A stretch of DNA of 64,000 nucleotides from Kosakonia oryzendophytica (GCF_900094925.1 NZ_FMAY01000006.1:124001-188000), one strand, 5' to 3'; positions 1-9,358 are shown, numbered from the stretch's first letter. Made by a program: numbers and translations. Notes: a model not told the origin generated them from the sequence alone.

Positions 1-136
1 TAACGTCCATGCGGGTCTGGATTACAACGTGAATAACAAAATGACGGTGGGCGGTAACGTCAGTTACGACACCTTCGGTAGCTATAACGAAAGCACCGCC
101 GGACTTTATCTCCGGTATATGCTGGGAGACAAATAA
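1..136 (+). CDS. bcsC: Cellulose synthase outer-membrane subunit BcsC, 3' end only (bcsD-type operon)
   Basis: Only the last 44 codons are present, read from base 2 to the TAA at 134-136. The peptide has alternating aromatic and polar residues and ends in YLRYMLGDK, as expected for the last strands of the C-terminal outer-membrane beta-barrel of BcsC, through which the glucan leaves the cell. The stop overlaps the ATG of bcsD (TAATG), so the two genes are translationally coupled. This copy differs in sequence from the complete bcsC at 12852-16349, so it belongs to a second cellulose operon lying mostly left of the window. The identification rests on the barrel-like end plus the bcsD and bcsZ genes that follow. 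Confidence 0.75.
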   Translation, partial: NVHAGLDYNVNNKMTVGGNVSYDTFGSYNESTAGLYLRYMLGDK

Positions 137-615
137 TGAAAACGGATAATGCCAACGCCGCATTGCTGGCCTATTTTCAGCAGCAACAGACTCCGCCGGG
201 CTGGTTTGATCTGCTTGGCGTGATGATTGATGGCATGGTGCGTAATGTCGGCGAGGCGGAAAGCCTGCCGTTCCTGCGACAGATGGGCGAAGCCATGGCG
301 GATCGCACGCCGCTGCCCGTTTCGGCGACCGTGGGTGAGTTGGAAGCCCACATCAATGCGCAATTGCGGGTGTTCAATTGGGGCTGCATTGACATGATTG
401 TCAGCGAAAATGGGCTGGCGTTCCGTCATCAGGGCATACCCGTTGCCCGCGATAAAGCGCTGCAGACACGCTGGTGTTCGGCGTTTTGCGCCATCCTGGA
501 AGGGCTTTATTCGCGCTGGCTGCGTGGGCAAGGCGGCGATTCCGGTCTCGTTTTTACGCGCGAAAGTCTCTATTCTGTGTCAGATGTAGTATTCCGCTAC
601 GCTAAACCACAGTGA
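136..615 (+). CDS. bcsD: Cellulose synthase subunit BcsD
   Basis: The 159-residue protein has the length of the periplasmic BcsD (AxCeSD) family, which in Komagataeibacter forms octameric rings that guide glucan chains into ordered ribbons. The N-terminal half includes PPGWFDLLGVMIDGMV and the C-terminal half a helical segment ending near SDVVFRY. No signal peptide is seen, which is normal for the family. The start overlaps the stop of bcsC by one base, and its own stop overlaps the GTG of the following bcsZ, so C-D-Z form one tightly coupled transcript. BcsD is absent from E. coli; its presence marks this as a type I bcs operon. Identification is by family resemblance and context. Confidence 0.85.
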   Translation: MKTDNANAALLAYFQQQQTPPGWFDLLGVMIDGMVRNVGEAESLPFLRQMGEAMADRTPLPVSATVGELEAHINAQLRVFNWGCIDMIVSENGLAFRHQGIPVARDKALQTRWCSAFCAILEGLYSRWLRGQGGDSGLVFTRESLYSVSDVVFRYAKPQ

Positions 616-1619
616 GTAAACCCATGTTGAAGCGCATTTTCGCCGCGATGGTGGTGATGGTGAGTCTGCTGTTTTCGTCATTTTCTCAGGCCTCTGCGGC
701 CTGGGATAGCTATAAAGCGCGGTTTCTGATGCCGGATGGACGTATCGTTGATACCGGCAATAAAAGCATTTCTCACACCGAAGGTCAGGGCTACGCCATG
801 CTATTGGCGGTGGCAAATAACGACAGAACCGCATTTGACAGCATGTGGAACTGGACCAACAACACCCTGAAAAACAAAGATAACGGCCTCTATTACTGGC
901 GTTATAACCCGGTGGAAGCCGATCCCATTCCTGATAAAAACGATGCCACTGACGGCGATGTACTGATCGCCTGGGCGTTGTTAAAAGCCGGGCAGCGCTG
1001 GAATATCCCGGCGTATCTTGCGGCATCCGATGCGATCACGCAGGCGGTGTTGAAACATACGGTGATCAGTTTTGCCGGTTACCGCGTGATGCTGCCAGGG
1101 GCGAATGGTTTCAACCGCAACACCTATGTGAACCTCAATCCCTCGTACTTTATCTTCCCGGCATGGCAAGATTTCGCCAACCGTAGCCATCTTGTGGCCT
1201 GGCGGGAACTGATCAAAGACGCGCAAACGCTGCTGGGCAAAATGGCTTGGGGTAAGGCGCAGCTGCCGACGGATTGGGTTGCATTGTCGGCAGATGGCAA
1301 ACTGTCGCCAGCCAAAGAGTGGCCACCGCGCATGAGCTATGATGCGATCCGTATTCCGCTGTATGTGAGCTGGCAGGATGCGCAAAGTCCGCTATTAACG
1401 CCATGGCGCAACTGGTGGCAAGGTTTTAGCCGCAACCAGACGCCTGCCTGGGTGAATGTCACGACCAACGATACCGCGCCGTACAATATGAACGACGGGT
1501 TGCTGGCGGTGCGCGATCTCACACTGGGCGCAACGCCCGCAGAGCCGCAAATCACTGCGCAGGACGATTACTATTCCGCCAGTCTGAAGATGCTGGTGTG
1601 GCTGGCGCAGCAGAAGTAA
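612..1619 (+). CDS. bcsZ: Endo-1,4-beta-glucanase BcsZ, GH8 family (bcsD-type operon copy)
   Basis: Periplasmic cellulase of glycoside hydrolase family 8, which trims beta-1,4-glucan during cellulose secretion. The probable general acid is Glu57 (HTEGQGYAM) and the probable base Asp244 (MSYDAIRIPLY). A signal peptide (KRIFAAMVVMVSLLFSSF, cleavage near ASA-AW) follows the start. The GTG at 612 overlaps the bcsD stop and suggests coupling; the ATG at 624 is an alternative that gives a cleaner signal peptide. Length 335 aa is close to family size. It is a diverged paralogue of the bcsZ at 11767-12870, so the window encodes two cellulases serving two synthases. The gene ends directly at the repeat-rich junction with bcsG. 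Confidence 0.93.
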   Translation: MSKPMLKRIFAAMVVMVSLLFSSFSQASAAWDSYKARFLMPDGRIVDTGNKSISHTEGQGYAMLLAVANNDRTAFDSMWNWTNNTLKNKDNGLYYWRYNPVEADPIPDKNDATDGDVLIAWALLKAGQRWNIPAYLAASDAITQAVLKHTVISFAGYRVMLPGANGFNRNTYVNLNPSYFIFPAWQDFANRSHLVAWRELIKDAQTLLGKMAWGKAQLPTDWVALSADGKLSPAKEWPPRMSYDAIRIPLYVSWQDAQSPLLTPWRNWWQGFSRNQTPAWVNVTTNDTAPYNMNDGLLAVRDLTLGATPAEPQITAQDDYYSASLKMLVWLAQQK

Positions 1620-1630
1620 CGGCGCTGCTG

Positions 1631-1667
1631 ACCCTCACCCCGGCCCTCTCCCTGAAAGGGAGAGGGA
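1631..1667 (+). repeat. REP-like palindrome, orientation opposite to the neighbouring array
   Basis: A perfect 10-bp inverted repeat, CCCTCTCCCT (1644-1653) and AGGGAGAGGG (1657-1666), with a GAA loop is preceded by CCCTCACCCC. This is the reverse complement layout of the units in the array at 1733-2162, where GGGGTGAGGG follows the hairpin. It sits 11 bases after the bcsZ stop and may also stabilise or end that transcript. Confidence 0.8.
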
Positions 1668-1732
1668 GAAAACCGTACCATTCTGTACTCTCGCCCTGTT
1701 ATCGAAGGACCCGTAAGGAGAAATCCGCACGG

Positions 1733-2162
1733 GTCTGTTCCCTCACCTTTGTGGGGAGAGTGTCAGGGAGAGAGGAAGTCTGCAGCAACGGTTCCCTCTC
1801 CCCTTTGGGAAGAGGATTAGGGTGAGGGGAAGTCCGCAACAGTCGGTTCCCTCTCCCTGTGGTGAAAGGGGCGGGGTGAGGGGATGTCCGCAGCAGTCTG
1901 TCCCCTCTCTCCTTTGGGGAGAGGGCCGGGGTGAGGGGAAGTCTGCAGCAGTCTGTTCCCTCTCTCCTTTGGGGAGAGGGTTGGGGTGAGGGGAAGTCCG
2001 CAGCAGTCGGTTCCCTCTACTCCTGTGGGGAGAGGGTTGGGGTGAGGGGAAGTCCGCAACAGTCGGTTCCCTCTCTCCTTTGGGGAGAGGGCCGGGGTGA
2101 GGGGGCGTCCGCAGCAGTCTGTTCCCTCTCTCCTTTGGGGAGAGGGTTAGGGTGAGGGGAGA
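1733..2162. repeat. Tandem array of about eight ~55-bp units with an internal palindrome
   Basis: The motif GGTGAGGGG recurs at 1821, 1875, 1930, 1985, 2041, 2096 and 2151, a period of 54 to 56 bases, with a degenerate first unit from about 1733. Each unit carries a hairpin of the form CCCTCTCTCCTTTGGGGAGAGGG, then GGGGTGAGGGG, then a spacer resembling AGTCCGCAGCAGTCTG. Units differ by scattered substitutions and single-base indels. The array fills the convergent junction between bcsZ and bcsG. Open frames through it give only repetitive Pro/Leu/Ser peptides and are not genes. Confidence 0.95.
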
Positions 2163-2168
2163 AGGGCG

Positions 2169-3848
2169 TTATTGCGGATATGGCACCCAGTCACCGCCGT
2201 TCAGTCGTACATAGGGCCTATCCTGGTACTGAATAACCACCGCGTTCGCATTCTCCGATACCGGCGCGGTCTGCGGCAAATTGCCGATCAACTGCTGCCA
2301 GTTCACGCTATCCTGGGTGAAAATCTTCCCATCCAGCACGCGCGTAACAATCTCCGAAATCGCAAGAAAACTGCTCGGCTGGGTAATTTCCAGCGGCGCG
2401 CCCTGATGTGGCGCTTTCATGCCAAAAAACTTAATCGCCGCAGGCACGTTGGTGATTGACGGGCTGGGAATGTCGCGCAAGCCGGAAACCTGCATCTTAT
2501 CGCCCTGCAACGCCGCGCCATGCTCCGGTACCAGCACCACCATCACTTTGCGCCCGGATTTCTCCAGTTGAGTGAAGAAAGCATCCAGTTCATCGAACAG
2601 CTTCTGTGCCCGCAGCTTGTAATCCGCGCTTTTGCGATCGCCCGGGTAGTGGTTACCATCGTGCAGCGGCAACAGGTTGTAGAAGGTCGCGGTACGTTTA
2701 CCCTGGTTAGTGGCCTCTGACTCCATCCAGCGATTCAGCACCGCGGTATCGTCAAAAATTGGCGAGCCGTCAAAGGAGAGCAGGACCGGTGGCAGACCAG
2801 CCTGGTTCATCAATGGCACTTGTATGCCGCCATTGTCGCGGACCTCTTTCAGGAAACCACCGAATTCGCCGTTGTGATCCATCATCAACTGTTGGGTGAA
2901 ACCAAGTTTCGCCAAATTATCAAACAGATAGCATTGCGCTCCCGCCTGCTGATAGAGGTTTTTATGTGATGACTGGCCGCAGCTTGCGCGTAACAGGCGA
3001 ATGGCCGCCGGGCCGCTATAAGCGGTGGCGGAGTTAAAGTGTTTAAATACCATATCGAAGTGTGACCACAGCGGATGCGACATCAGTCCGGCGGCTTCGA
3101 TATCCGCCCAGGAGAGTGAGCAGATATTGATCATCAGCAGGTCGAAAGGCTGTGAGTCTGCCGCCAGCTCAGTCGGGAACGTGCTCTGACGTTTCTCTTC
3201 CGATGCGTAGAAACTGGCCAGCCATGCGTTGAGGTTTTCTGAGGTTGGCGGAGCAGTCTGCGCCGGAATATCGCCAACCACTGGCGTATCCCCCGCCGTT
3301 GCGACGGTTGCCGCCGCCGCGCCGCCGGTGGTGGTTACCGTGGTGGTTGGCTGGCCTCCGGGCCACAACGAGAAGGCCGGACCGGTAAGAGTCAACACGT
3401 TCAGCCAGATCATCAGCGCAACGACAAACACCGTCACGCGGATCCACTGCGACAAAAAGAGCCAGGCAATCAGCAGAACGAACAACGCACCGACCATTTG
3501 CCAGTTAATAAAACGCAGCGCCAGGTCGGCCAGATAACTGGCGCTGAATCCGGCAACCTGCGAACCCTGGCTCATCATGCTTTCCAGCCCCGGCAACCAG
3601 GTATCGTGCCAGAACAGCCCGAAGCCGACAGGAATGGCAATCCAGTGCCGCAGGCGGTGCAGACGCAGGTTTGGCAGCGGCATCAACAGGAATGCCATAA
3701 ATACCAGGTTCAGCAGGGGATGAAAATTAAGGTATCCCGCCCACAGCAGACCGAACTTCACCAGAAAATAGAAGTTCCAACCGGAAAGGCCGCGCCAGTA
3801 TTGCCACAGCGGCGAAGGCGTTGGAGAGGTCGTTGTATGATTAGTCAT
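2169..3848 (-). CDS. bcsG: Cellulose phosphoethanolamine transferase BcsG
   Basis: Inner-membrane enzyme of the alkaline phosphatase superfamily that transfers phosphoethanolamine from phosphatidylethanolamine to glucose units of nascent cellulose. Several N-terminal membrane helices (about residues 25-155) are followed by a Pro/Thr/Ala-rich linker (about 165-203) and the periplasmic catalytic domain. Cys243 (NICSLSW) and the nucleophile Ser278 (TAYSGPAA) fall at the same numbers as in E. coli BcsG, and the metal-binding VPEHG motif is present. Length 559 aa matches E. coli. It is the last gene of bcsEFG, overlaps bcsF by 8 bases, and ends at the repeat array. The linker is richer in Thr and Ala than I recall for E. 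coli; otherwise the protein looks functional. Confidence 0.97.
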   Translation of the reverse strand: MTNHTTTSPTPSPLWQYWRGLSGWNFYFLVKFGLLWAGYLNFHPLLNLVFMAFLLMPLPNLRLHRLRHWIAIPVGFGLFWHDTWLPGLESMMSQGSQVAGFSASYLADLALRFINWQMVGALFVLLIAWLFLSQWIRVTVFVVALMIWLNVLTLTGPAFSLWPGGQPTTTVTTTGGAAAATVATAGDTPVVGDIPAQTAPPTSENLNAWLASFYASEEKRQSTFPTELAADSQPFDLLMINICSLSWADIEAAGLMSHPLWSHFDMVFKHFNSATAYSGPAAIRLLRASCGQSSHKNLYQQAGAQCYLFDNLAKLGFTQQLMMDHNGEFGGFLKEVRDNGGIQVPLMNQAGLPPVLLSFDGSPIFDDTAVLNRWMESEATNQGKRTATFYNLLPLHDGNHYPGDRKSADYKLRAQKLFDELDAFFTQLEKSGRKVMVVLVPEHGAALQGDKMQVSGLRDIPSPSITNVPAAIKFFGMKAPHQGAPLEITQPSSFLAISEIVTRVLDGKIFTQDSVNWQQLIGNLPQTAPVSENANAVVIQYQDRPYVRLNGGDWVPYPQ

Positions 3849-4038
3849 TTTTACGGTCTGCCTTGACGAGCGATTCCCGGCGCAAAATACCGATTGGTTT
3901 CACATAGCGGGGTTTGGAAAAGGTTAAACGGAGCGCGGTACGAATCGGGCGCGACCAGTGGCGGGCAAGATACCCCAGCGGGAAGAAAATTAACGCGCAC
4001 AACACAACAAGCTGAACGATATCGCTAATCGACATCAT
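3841..4038 (-). CDS. bcsF: Cellulose biosynthesis membrane protein BcsF
   Basis: The 65-residue protein has one N-terminal membrane helix ([14 protein letters not shown]) followed by a basic cytoplasmic tail. In E. coli BcsF interacts with BcsE and BcsG and helps bring the c-di-GMP sensor to the phosphoethanolamine transferase. Two adjacent ATG codons (4038 and 4035) are possible starts. It overlaps bcsE upstream by 4 bases and bcsG downstream by 8, so all three are co-translated. Identification rests on size, helix and its invariant place between bcsE and bcsG. Confidence 0.93.
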   Translation of the reverse strand: MMSISDIVQLVVLCALIFFPLGYLARHWSRPIRTALRLTFSKPRYVKPIGILRRESLVKADRKND

Positions 4039-5594
4039 GATGTACGCTCCGTGGTTTCGCTGAGTAACCGGTAATGTTCCGGGATACGGCGCCAGGCGGT
4101 GCCATCGTGTTCTGCATTGATCACTTTCTTCGTTTCACTCGTGACGATTAACGGTTTTGCCCACTGATCCGGCGTCAGCGTGCGCATTTGTACCAGCTCG
4201 GCGGCAATCTGGTTATCTTCGAACCACACCATGCGATTAGAGAAAATATCCGCCGTTGGCAGCGGAAAAATATGGTTCAGTGCGGTGTCGAGATCGTTGA
4301 CCCGGCAGAAAGATAAAAACAGCACCAGCCGGTTATCGCCAATGCTCACAATATCCCCGGTGCGGTTTGGCCGGCACAGGGTGAGTGCTTGCTCAACGCG
4401 AATGCCCGGCACCGGTCGCAGCGCGACCATTACGCCTTTGCCATCTGCGGGTAAAAGCTGGTTATTCACCATATTGCTGACAGCATCGCAGAATGTGCCC
4501 CACGGCTGGAAACCTCGCAGTTTCAACGGTTGGGTCATCGACAGCAGCGTGGTGATATCTTCCGGCACCCGACGGTTGAACTGCTGGCCTTGCACGCTTT
4601 CTATTAACGTTAAACAGCGCGATAACGGAGCATTCCACGGGATAACCATATTGGCTCCGCAACCCAGCAACAGGCGCTCATCCGTGGCGCGCAGGCTGGC
4701 GTGGCTTTCACGGACAATGATTTTCAGGCCGCTACCGCGTTGGCGACGCAGCGTGTGGATCTGCCGCGCAATACTGTCTATTTGATTATTTTGCGTCAGC
4801 GCAAATATCAATGTTGCCGCCTGGCTGGCGCGAGCTTCTTCAAATAATGCTTCGTTGGTTTCAAATAATGACCAGTATTCGGAGAGCGGCGGTGCGCCTT
4901 CCAATACAGCAATATTACTTAAGATTCGCTTTTCATCGCTGCGTGGCTGGACAGATGTTTCTTCCCGTTCCGCTAATTGCCAACGTCCTTGAAGATTAAG
5001 GATCTGCAGCTGTTGCCGTGCGCTAACTCCTTTTTCATTACACCACCAGGCAACGTCATAAACATGTAAGTCATTTTGATAGCGTAAACTGGCCAGGCCA
5101 AATAATGTGCGGTATTCACTCATTAAAATCGACGTCTGTTTATCGCTGTTGCCGCTGGGGTTAATTATCAGCAACGCACATTTATGGTATTTTGCCCACG
5201 CATGAGTTTTTTCCAGCCATCTTTGCAAATTATCCACGGGAATATTCTGAAATGCATTGTTGGCACACAGCAGGATCAGTAAATAATTTTCAGGCTCTAT
5301 AGAGCACAGTAAATCGCGGGTGAAAAAGTATAGACCATTTTCCTGATTTGGCATGGTGAACAGCTGGACTTTTTCTGGCCCGTGATCGTTATCCAGGTGC
5401 ATGATTTTATGCAGATCGTGGCCCATGCCAATTATTGCGACTTTGGCTTCTTTATCTTGTGTCGCAATCGTCTGATTTATAAGATTGATTCCATCCTGCT
5501 CGCGATCGGCATTTATCCACCAGACGCCGCCTGCGGGCATATGACGTAATTCATCCCATAACGACTGGATTCCAATAGAAAATACGGGGTCCAC
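4035..5594 (-). CDS. bcsE: c-di-GMP-binding cellulose regulator BcsE
   Basis: Cytosolic protein of 519 residues that binds c-di-GMP through a GIL domain and raises cellulose output by recruiting BcsF/BcsG and joining the BcsRQ-BcsA complex. The I-site-like RxxD motif is visible as RTGD within [14 protein letters not shown] in the C-terminal part. The start is GTG at 5594 ([16 protein letters not shown]), aligned with the E. coli protein start. First gene of the minus-strand operon bcsEFG, it is divergent from bcsRQABZC across 174 bases, so both halves of the locus share a control region. Confidence 0.95.
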   Translation of the reverse strand: MDPVFSIGIQSLWDELRHMPAGGVWWINADREQDGINLINQTIATQDKEAKVAIIGMGHDLHKIMHLDNDHGPEKVQLFTMPNQENGLYFFTRDLLCSIEPENYLLILLCANNAFQNIPVDNLQRWLEKTHAWAKYHKCALLIINPSGNSDKQTSILMSEYRTLFGLASLRYQNDLHVYDVAWWCNEKGVSARQQLQILNLQGRWQLAEREETSVQPRSDEKRILSNIAVLEGAPPLSEYWSLFETNEALFEEARASQAATLIFALTQNNQIDSIARQIHTLRRQRGSGLKIIVRESHASLRATDERLLLGCGANMVIPWNAPLSRCLTLIESVQGQQFNRRVPEDITTLLSMTQPLKLRGFQPWGTFCDAVSNMVNNQLLPADGKGVMVALRPVPGIRVEQALTLCRPNRTGDIVSIGDNRLVLFLSFCRVNDLDTALNHIFPLPTADIFSNRMVWFEDNQIAAELVQMRTLTPDQWAKPLIVTSETKKVINAEHDGTAWRRIPEHYRLLSETTERTS

Positions 5595-5768
5595 GATGTC
5601 CCTCTTACAGAGAATTTAACTGTATCTCAGTTTACTAGCGTAAGCGAAGAAATAAACCTAACATTGAAATTAAAGAACATCAGATTTAGCATGTAAACGA
5701 ATTTTCTCAGGCGCGATTGCCTTGCCTCATTTGCTCAAGTGCTTTTTATTCATAGGGATCGGTTAAAC
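5595..5768. promoter_or_regulatory. Divergent control region between bcsE and bcsR
   Basis: This 174-base AT-rich spacer separates two divergent operons of one pathway and must hold both promoters and the 5' leaders. I see no strong consensus pair that could be assigned with confidence. The stretch around 5640-5710 is the most AT-rich. Function is inferred from gene orientation. Confidence 0.6.
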
Positions 5769-5957
5769 ATGCATAGCGATGAATTCGAAAGTCAGACAGA
5801 TCCCACGCTGGGCTACACATTTCAAAATGATTTTCTGGCGCTGAGCAAAGCATTTTCATTGCCTGAAATAGATTATGCCGATATTTCCCAACGAGAACAG
5901 TTGGCGGCAGCTATTAAGCGTTGGCCGCTGCTTGCTGAATTCGCCCGTCAACAATAA
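5769..5957 (+). CDS. bcsR: Cellulose biosynthesis protein BcsR
   Basis: Small 62-residue protein (MHSDEFESQT...) of the YhjR family. In E. coli BcsR forms a heterotetramer with the ATPase BcsQ that binds the synthase on the cytoplasmic face and stabilises it. A longer reading frame opens at 5739, but the ATG at 5769 gives the conserved family start. It ends 11 bases before bcsQ and is the first gene of bcsRQABZC. Conserved features are the central FLALSKAFSLPEIDY stretch and the RWPLLAEFA tail. Confidence 0.93.
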   Translation: MHSDEFESQTDPTLGYTFQNDFLALSKAFSLPEIDYADISQREQLAAAIKRWPLLAEFARQQ

Positions 5958-5968
5958 GGGAGCCATGA

Positions 5969-6733
5969 ATGGCCATCTTGGGATTACAGGGGATACGCGG
6001 TGGCGTGGGTACAACATCCATCACTGCGGCTCTGGCCTGGTCATTACAATTATTAGGCGAGTCGGTGCTCGTTATTGACGCGTGCCCCGATAATCTTTTG
6101 CGCCTGTCATTTAATGTCGATTTCGATCATAACGGCGGTTGGGCGCGCGCGTTACTGGATGGTCAGGACTGGCGTGATGCGGGATTGCGTTACACTTCCC
6201 AACTGGATGTTTTGCCTTTTGGCCGCCTGACGACAAGCGAATGGGAAAATAGCCAGCGGCTGCCCGACGTGCTTAACGCGCTCACCTCTATTTTGCAGGC
6301 GCTGCAACAGCAACAACATTATCAGTGGGTGTTGATCGACCTGCCGCACGGGTATTCACCACTGGCTCGTCAGTTTATTGAGCAGTGCGATCATACGCTG
6401 ACCATTATCAAGCCGGACACGAACTGCCATGTGCGCCTGCACCAGCAGGTTTTACCCGTGGGCACGCATATCCTGATAAACGATCTGCGCGTAGGCAGTC
6501 AGCTACAGGATGACCTCTGGCAGGTGTGGTTGCAGAGCCAGCGACGAATGTTGCCGATCTATATTCATCGCGATGAAGCGATGGCAGAGTGCATGGCTGC
6601 AAAACAGCCGCTGGGCGAATACCGGGCTGATGCGCTGGCAGCGGAAGAGATGCTAACGCTGGCGAACTGGTGCCTGCTGCACTGTGCACAAACGCGTGCG
6701 GGCAGTGAGGAGCTGGCAAGGAGTCCGCAATGA
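5969..6733 (+). CDS. bcsQ: Cellulose biosynthesis ATPase BcsQ (MinD/ParA-like)
   Basis: A 254-residue SIMIBI-class ATPase needed for cellulose production and polar placement of the synthase; it pairs with BcsR. The N-terminus carries a deviant Walker A, GIRGGVGTTS, and a later VLVIDACPDNLLRL strand. Codon 6 is TTA (Leu). E. coli K-12 has a stop codon at this site that silences its cellulose operon, so this allele is of the intact, cellulose-competent type. It overlaps bcsA by 4 bases. Close similarity to E. coli BcsQ runs the full length. Confidence 0.96.
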   Translation: MAILGLQGIRGGVGTTSITAALAWSLQLLGESVLVIDACPDNLLRLSFNVDFDHNGGWARALLDGQDWRDAGLRYTSQLDVLPFGRLTTSEWENSQRLPDVLNALTSILQALQQQQHYQWVLIDLPHGYSPLARQFIEQCDHTLTIIKPDTNCHVRLHQQVLPVGTHILINDLRVGSQLQDDLWQVWLQSQRRMLPIYIHRDEAMAECMAAKQPLGEYRADALAAEEMLTLANWCLLHCAQTRAGSEELARSPQ

Positions 6734-9348
6734 GTCGCCTGTCTGCCTGGTTGCTGATCCCGCCAGTTAGCGCGCGTTTAAGCGAGCGCTATCAGCACTA
6801 TCGCCGTCATGGCGCATCCGGGTTCAGCGCGGCTTCTGGCTGCTTCTGGGCGATACTCGCATGGATGTTCATTCCGCTTGAGCACCCACGCTGGCAGCAA
6901 TTGCGTGCGCAGCAACATCAGTTATTTCCTCACATTGATCCTGACAAACCACGCCCTTTCGACCCGGCGCGTTACCTGGTGCAAACCCTTTGGCTGTTAG
7001 TCATCCTGCCCTGGGGACCGCCGAAATCCGCGCGCCGTCAGCGCTTTGCCCGGGCTCGCGCGTTGCGTGGGCGCTGGTATCACTGGCTGGATAGTCTGCC
7101 GGCACGGGTAACGCAACATACCGGTCACCTCGACCACAAAAAAGAGCTGGCGCATATTCATCCGCGCGTCCGGCGTTTCATTCTTGGCGTGGTGGTTGTC
7201 TTCTCGCTGGTTCTGGCGATTTTGTGTATTACGCAGCCTTTTAACCCGCTTTCGCAGTTTGTGTTCCTGATGTTGCTATGGGGGGTGGCCCTGCTGGTAC
7301 GGCGTATTCCGGGGCGCTTCTCAGCGTTAATGTTGATTGTGCTGTCACTCACTGTGTCCTGTCGTTATATCTGGTGGCGTTATACCTCGACACTGAACTG
7401 GAACGATCCGGTCAGTCTGGTGTGTGGCCTGATACTGCTGTTTGCGGAAACCTACGCCTGGATTGTGCTGATCCTCGGTTATTTCCAGGTGGTGTGGCCG
7501 CTCAATCGCCAGCCGGTGCCGTTGCCAAAAGAGATGGCGCTGTGGCCCTCGGTGGATATCTTCGTGCCCACCTATAACGAAGATTTAAACGTGGTGAAAA
7601 ATACCATTTACGCGTCATTGGGCATTGACTGGCCAAAAGATAAACTCAAAATCTGGATCCTTGACGATGGCGGCCGCGAAGAGTTTCGTGTCTTCGCCAA
7701 CACCGTCGGGGTGGAGTACATCGCCCGTACCACTCATGAACACGCCAAAGCCGGGAATATCAACAACGCCCTGAAATATGCGAAGGGCGAATTTGTGTCG
7801 ATTTTCGACTGCGACCATGTGCCCACGCGCTCGTTCCTGCAAATGACCATGGGCTGGTTCCTGAAAGAGAAAAAGCTGGCGATGATGCAGACGCCGCACC
7901 ATTTTTTCTCGCCGGATCCGTTTGAACGTAACCTCGGGCGTTTTCGTAAAACGCCTAACGAAGGCACGCTCTTCTATGGCCTGGTACAGGATGGCAATGA
8001 CATGTGGGACGCCACCTTCTTCTGTGGCTCTTGTGCGGTGATCCGCCGTGAACCGTTGGATCAAATCGGTGGCATTGCGGTAGAAACCGTCACCGAAGAT
8101 GCGCACACCTCCCTGCGTTTACACCGCCTGGGTTACACCTCCGCGTATATGCGTATTCCGCAGGCGGCAGGGCTGGCGACGGAGAGTCTGTCTGCACATA
8201 TTGGGCAGCGTATTCGCTGGGCACGCGGTATGGTGCAGATCTTCCGCCTTGATAACCCGCTGTTTGGCAAAGGGCTGAAGCTCGGGCAGCGATTGTGCTA
8301 CGTCAACGCCATGTTTCACTTCTTATCGGGTATTCCACGCCTGATCTTCCTGACCGCGCCACTGGCATTTTTGCTGCTGCATGCCTACATCATTTATGCC
8401 CCGGCGCTGATGATCGCGCTGTTCGTTCTGCCGCATATGATCCACGCCAGCCTGACCAACTCGAAAATTCAGGGTAAATACCGTCACTCCTTCTGGAGTG
8501 AGATTTATGAAACGGTACTGGCCTGGTATATCGCGCCGCCTACGATGGTGGCGCTCTTTAACCCGCACAAAGGCAAGTTTAACGTCACGGCGAAAGGCGG
8601 CCTGGTGGAAGAAGAGTATGTGGACTGGGTGATTTCCCGTCCCTATATCTACCTGGTGTTGATTAACGTGCTCGGTCTGGCGGTTGGCGTATGGCGCTAC
8701 TTCTATGGGCCGGAAAACGAAATCCTGACGGTCTTCGTCAGTATGGCGTGGGTGTTCTACAACATGGTCATTCTCGGTGGCGCGGTGGCGGTATCGGTGG
8801 AGAGCAAGCAGGTTCGCCGGGCGCACAGGGTCGAAATCTCCATGCCAGCGGCGATCGCCCGTGAAGACGGCCATCTTTTCTCCTGTACCGTGCATGACTT
8901 CTCTGACGGTGGGCTGGGCATCAAGATCAACGGCCAGGCGCAGGTGCTTGAAGGGCAACGTGTAAACCTGTTGCTCAAGCGCGGTCGGCAAGAGTACGTC
9001 TTTCCTACGACCGTGGCGCGCGTCTCCGGCAATGAAGTCGGTTTGCAACTGATGCCGCTGACCACCAAACAGCATATCGATTTTGTGCAGTGTACGTTTG
9101 CCCGCGCCGACACATGGGCGTTGTGGCAGGACAGTTTTCCGGAAGATAAACCGCTGGAAAGCCTGTTCGATATTTTGAAATTGGGTTTCCGCGGCTATCG
9201 CCATCTCGCGGAATTCGCTCCGTCGTCAGTGAAGGTGATTTTCCGTGTGCTCACCGGCCTGGTCTCCTGGGTGGTGTCGTTTATCCCTCGCAGGCCAGCA
9301 CGGAACCTGACGGCACAGCAACCGAATCCGGTTATGGCTCAACAATGA
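6730..9348 (+). CDS. bcsA: Cellulose synthase catalytic subunit BcsA
   Basis: Inner-membrane GT2 glycosyltransferase that polymerises UDP-glucose into beta-1,4-glucan and threads it across the membrane. All hallmark residues are present: DDGG at 312-315, DxD at 360-362 (FDCDH), TED at 455-457 and QxxRW at 493-497. The C-terminal PilZ domain has RRAHR at 696-700 and DFSDGG at 723-728, the two c-di-GMP-binding signatures, so the enzyme should be allosterically activated by that nucleotide. Membrane helices flank the GT domain. Length 872 aa equals the E. coli protein. It overlaps bcsQ by 4 bases, and bcsB starts 10 bases after its stop. Confidence 0.98.
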   Translation: MSRLSAWLLIPPVSARLSERYQHYRRHGASGFSAASGCFWAILAWMFIPLEHPRWQQLRAQQHQLFPHIDPDKPRPFDPARYLVQTLWLLVILPWGPPKSARRQRFARARALRGRWYHWLDSLPARVTQHTGHLDHKKELAHIHPRVRRFILGVVVVFSLVLAILCITQPFNPLSQFVFLMLLWGVALLVRRIPGRFSALMLIVLSLTVSCRYIWWRYTSTLNWNDPVSLVCGLILLFAETYAWIVLILGYFQVVWPLNRQPVPLPKEMALWPSVDIFVPTYNEDLNVVKNTIYASLGIDWPKDKLKIWILDDGGREEFRVFANTVGVEYIARTTHEHAKAGNINNALKYAKGEFVSIFDCDHVPTRSFLQMTMGWFLKEKKLAMMQTPHHFFSPDPFERNLGRFRKTPNEGTLFYGLVQDGNDMWDATFFCGSCAVIRREPLDQIGGIAVETVTEDAHTSLRLHRLGYTSAYMRIPQAAGLATESLSAHIGQRIRWARGMVQIFRLDNPLFGKGLKLGQRLCYVNAMFHFLSGIPRLIFLTAPLAFLLLHAYIIYAPALMIALFVLPHMIHASLTNSKIQGKYRHSFWSEIYETVLAWYIAPPTMVALFNPHKGKFNVTAKGGLVEEEYVDWVISRPYIYLVLINVLGLAVGVWRYFYGPENEILTVFVSMAWVFYNMVILGGAVAVSVESKQVRRAHRVEISMPAAIAREDGHLFSCTVHDFSDGGLGIKINGQAQVLEGQRVNLLLKRGRQEYVFPTTVARVSGNEVGLQLMPLTTKQHIDFVQCTFARADTWALWQDSFPEDKPLESLFDILKLGFRGYRHLAEFAPSSVKVIFRVLTGLVSWVVSFIPRRPARNLTAQQPNPVMAQQ

Positions 9349-9358
9349 TGAAAACGCG

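Noticed and set aside
1817-2059. Open frames on both strands through the repeat array giving Pro/Leu/Ser-rich repetitive peptides
   Set aside because: They follow the 55-bp repeat, lack ribosome sites and resemble the spurious products often called from REP arrays.
1733-2162. CRISPR array
   Set aside because: Units are almost identical throughout with no unique spacers, and no cas genes are near.
8323-9204. 293-codon minus-strand frame inside bcsA
   Set aside because: Antisense shadow of a strongly supported gene; His/Arg-rich composition typical of reverse GC-rich coding frames.
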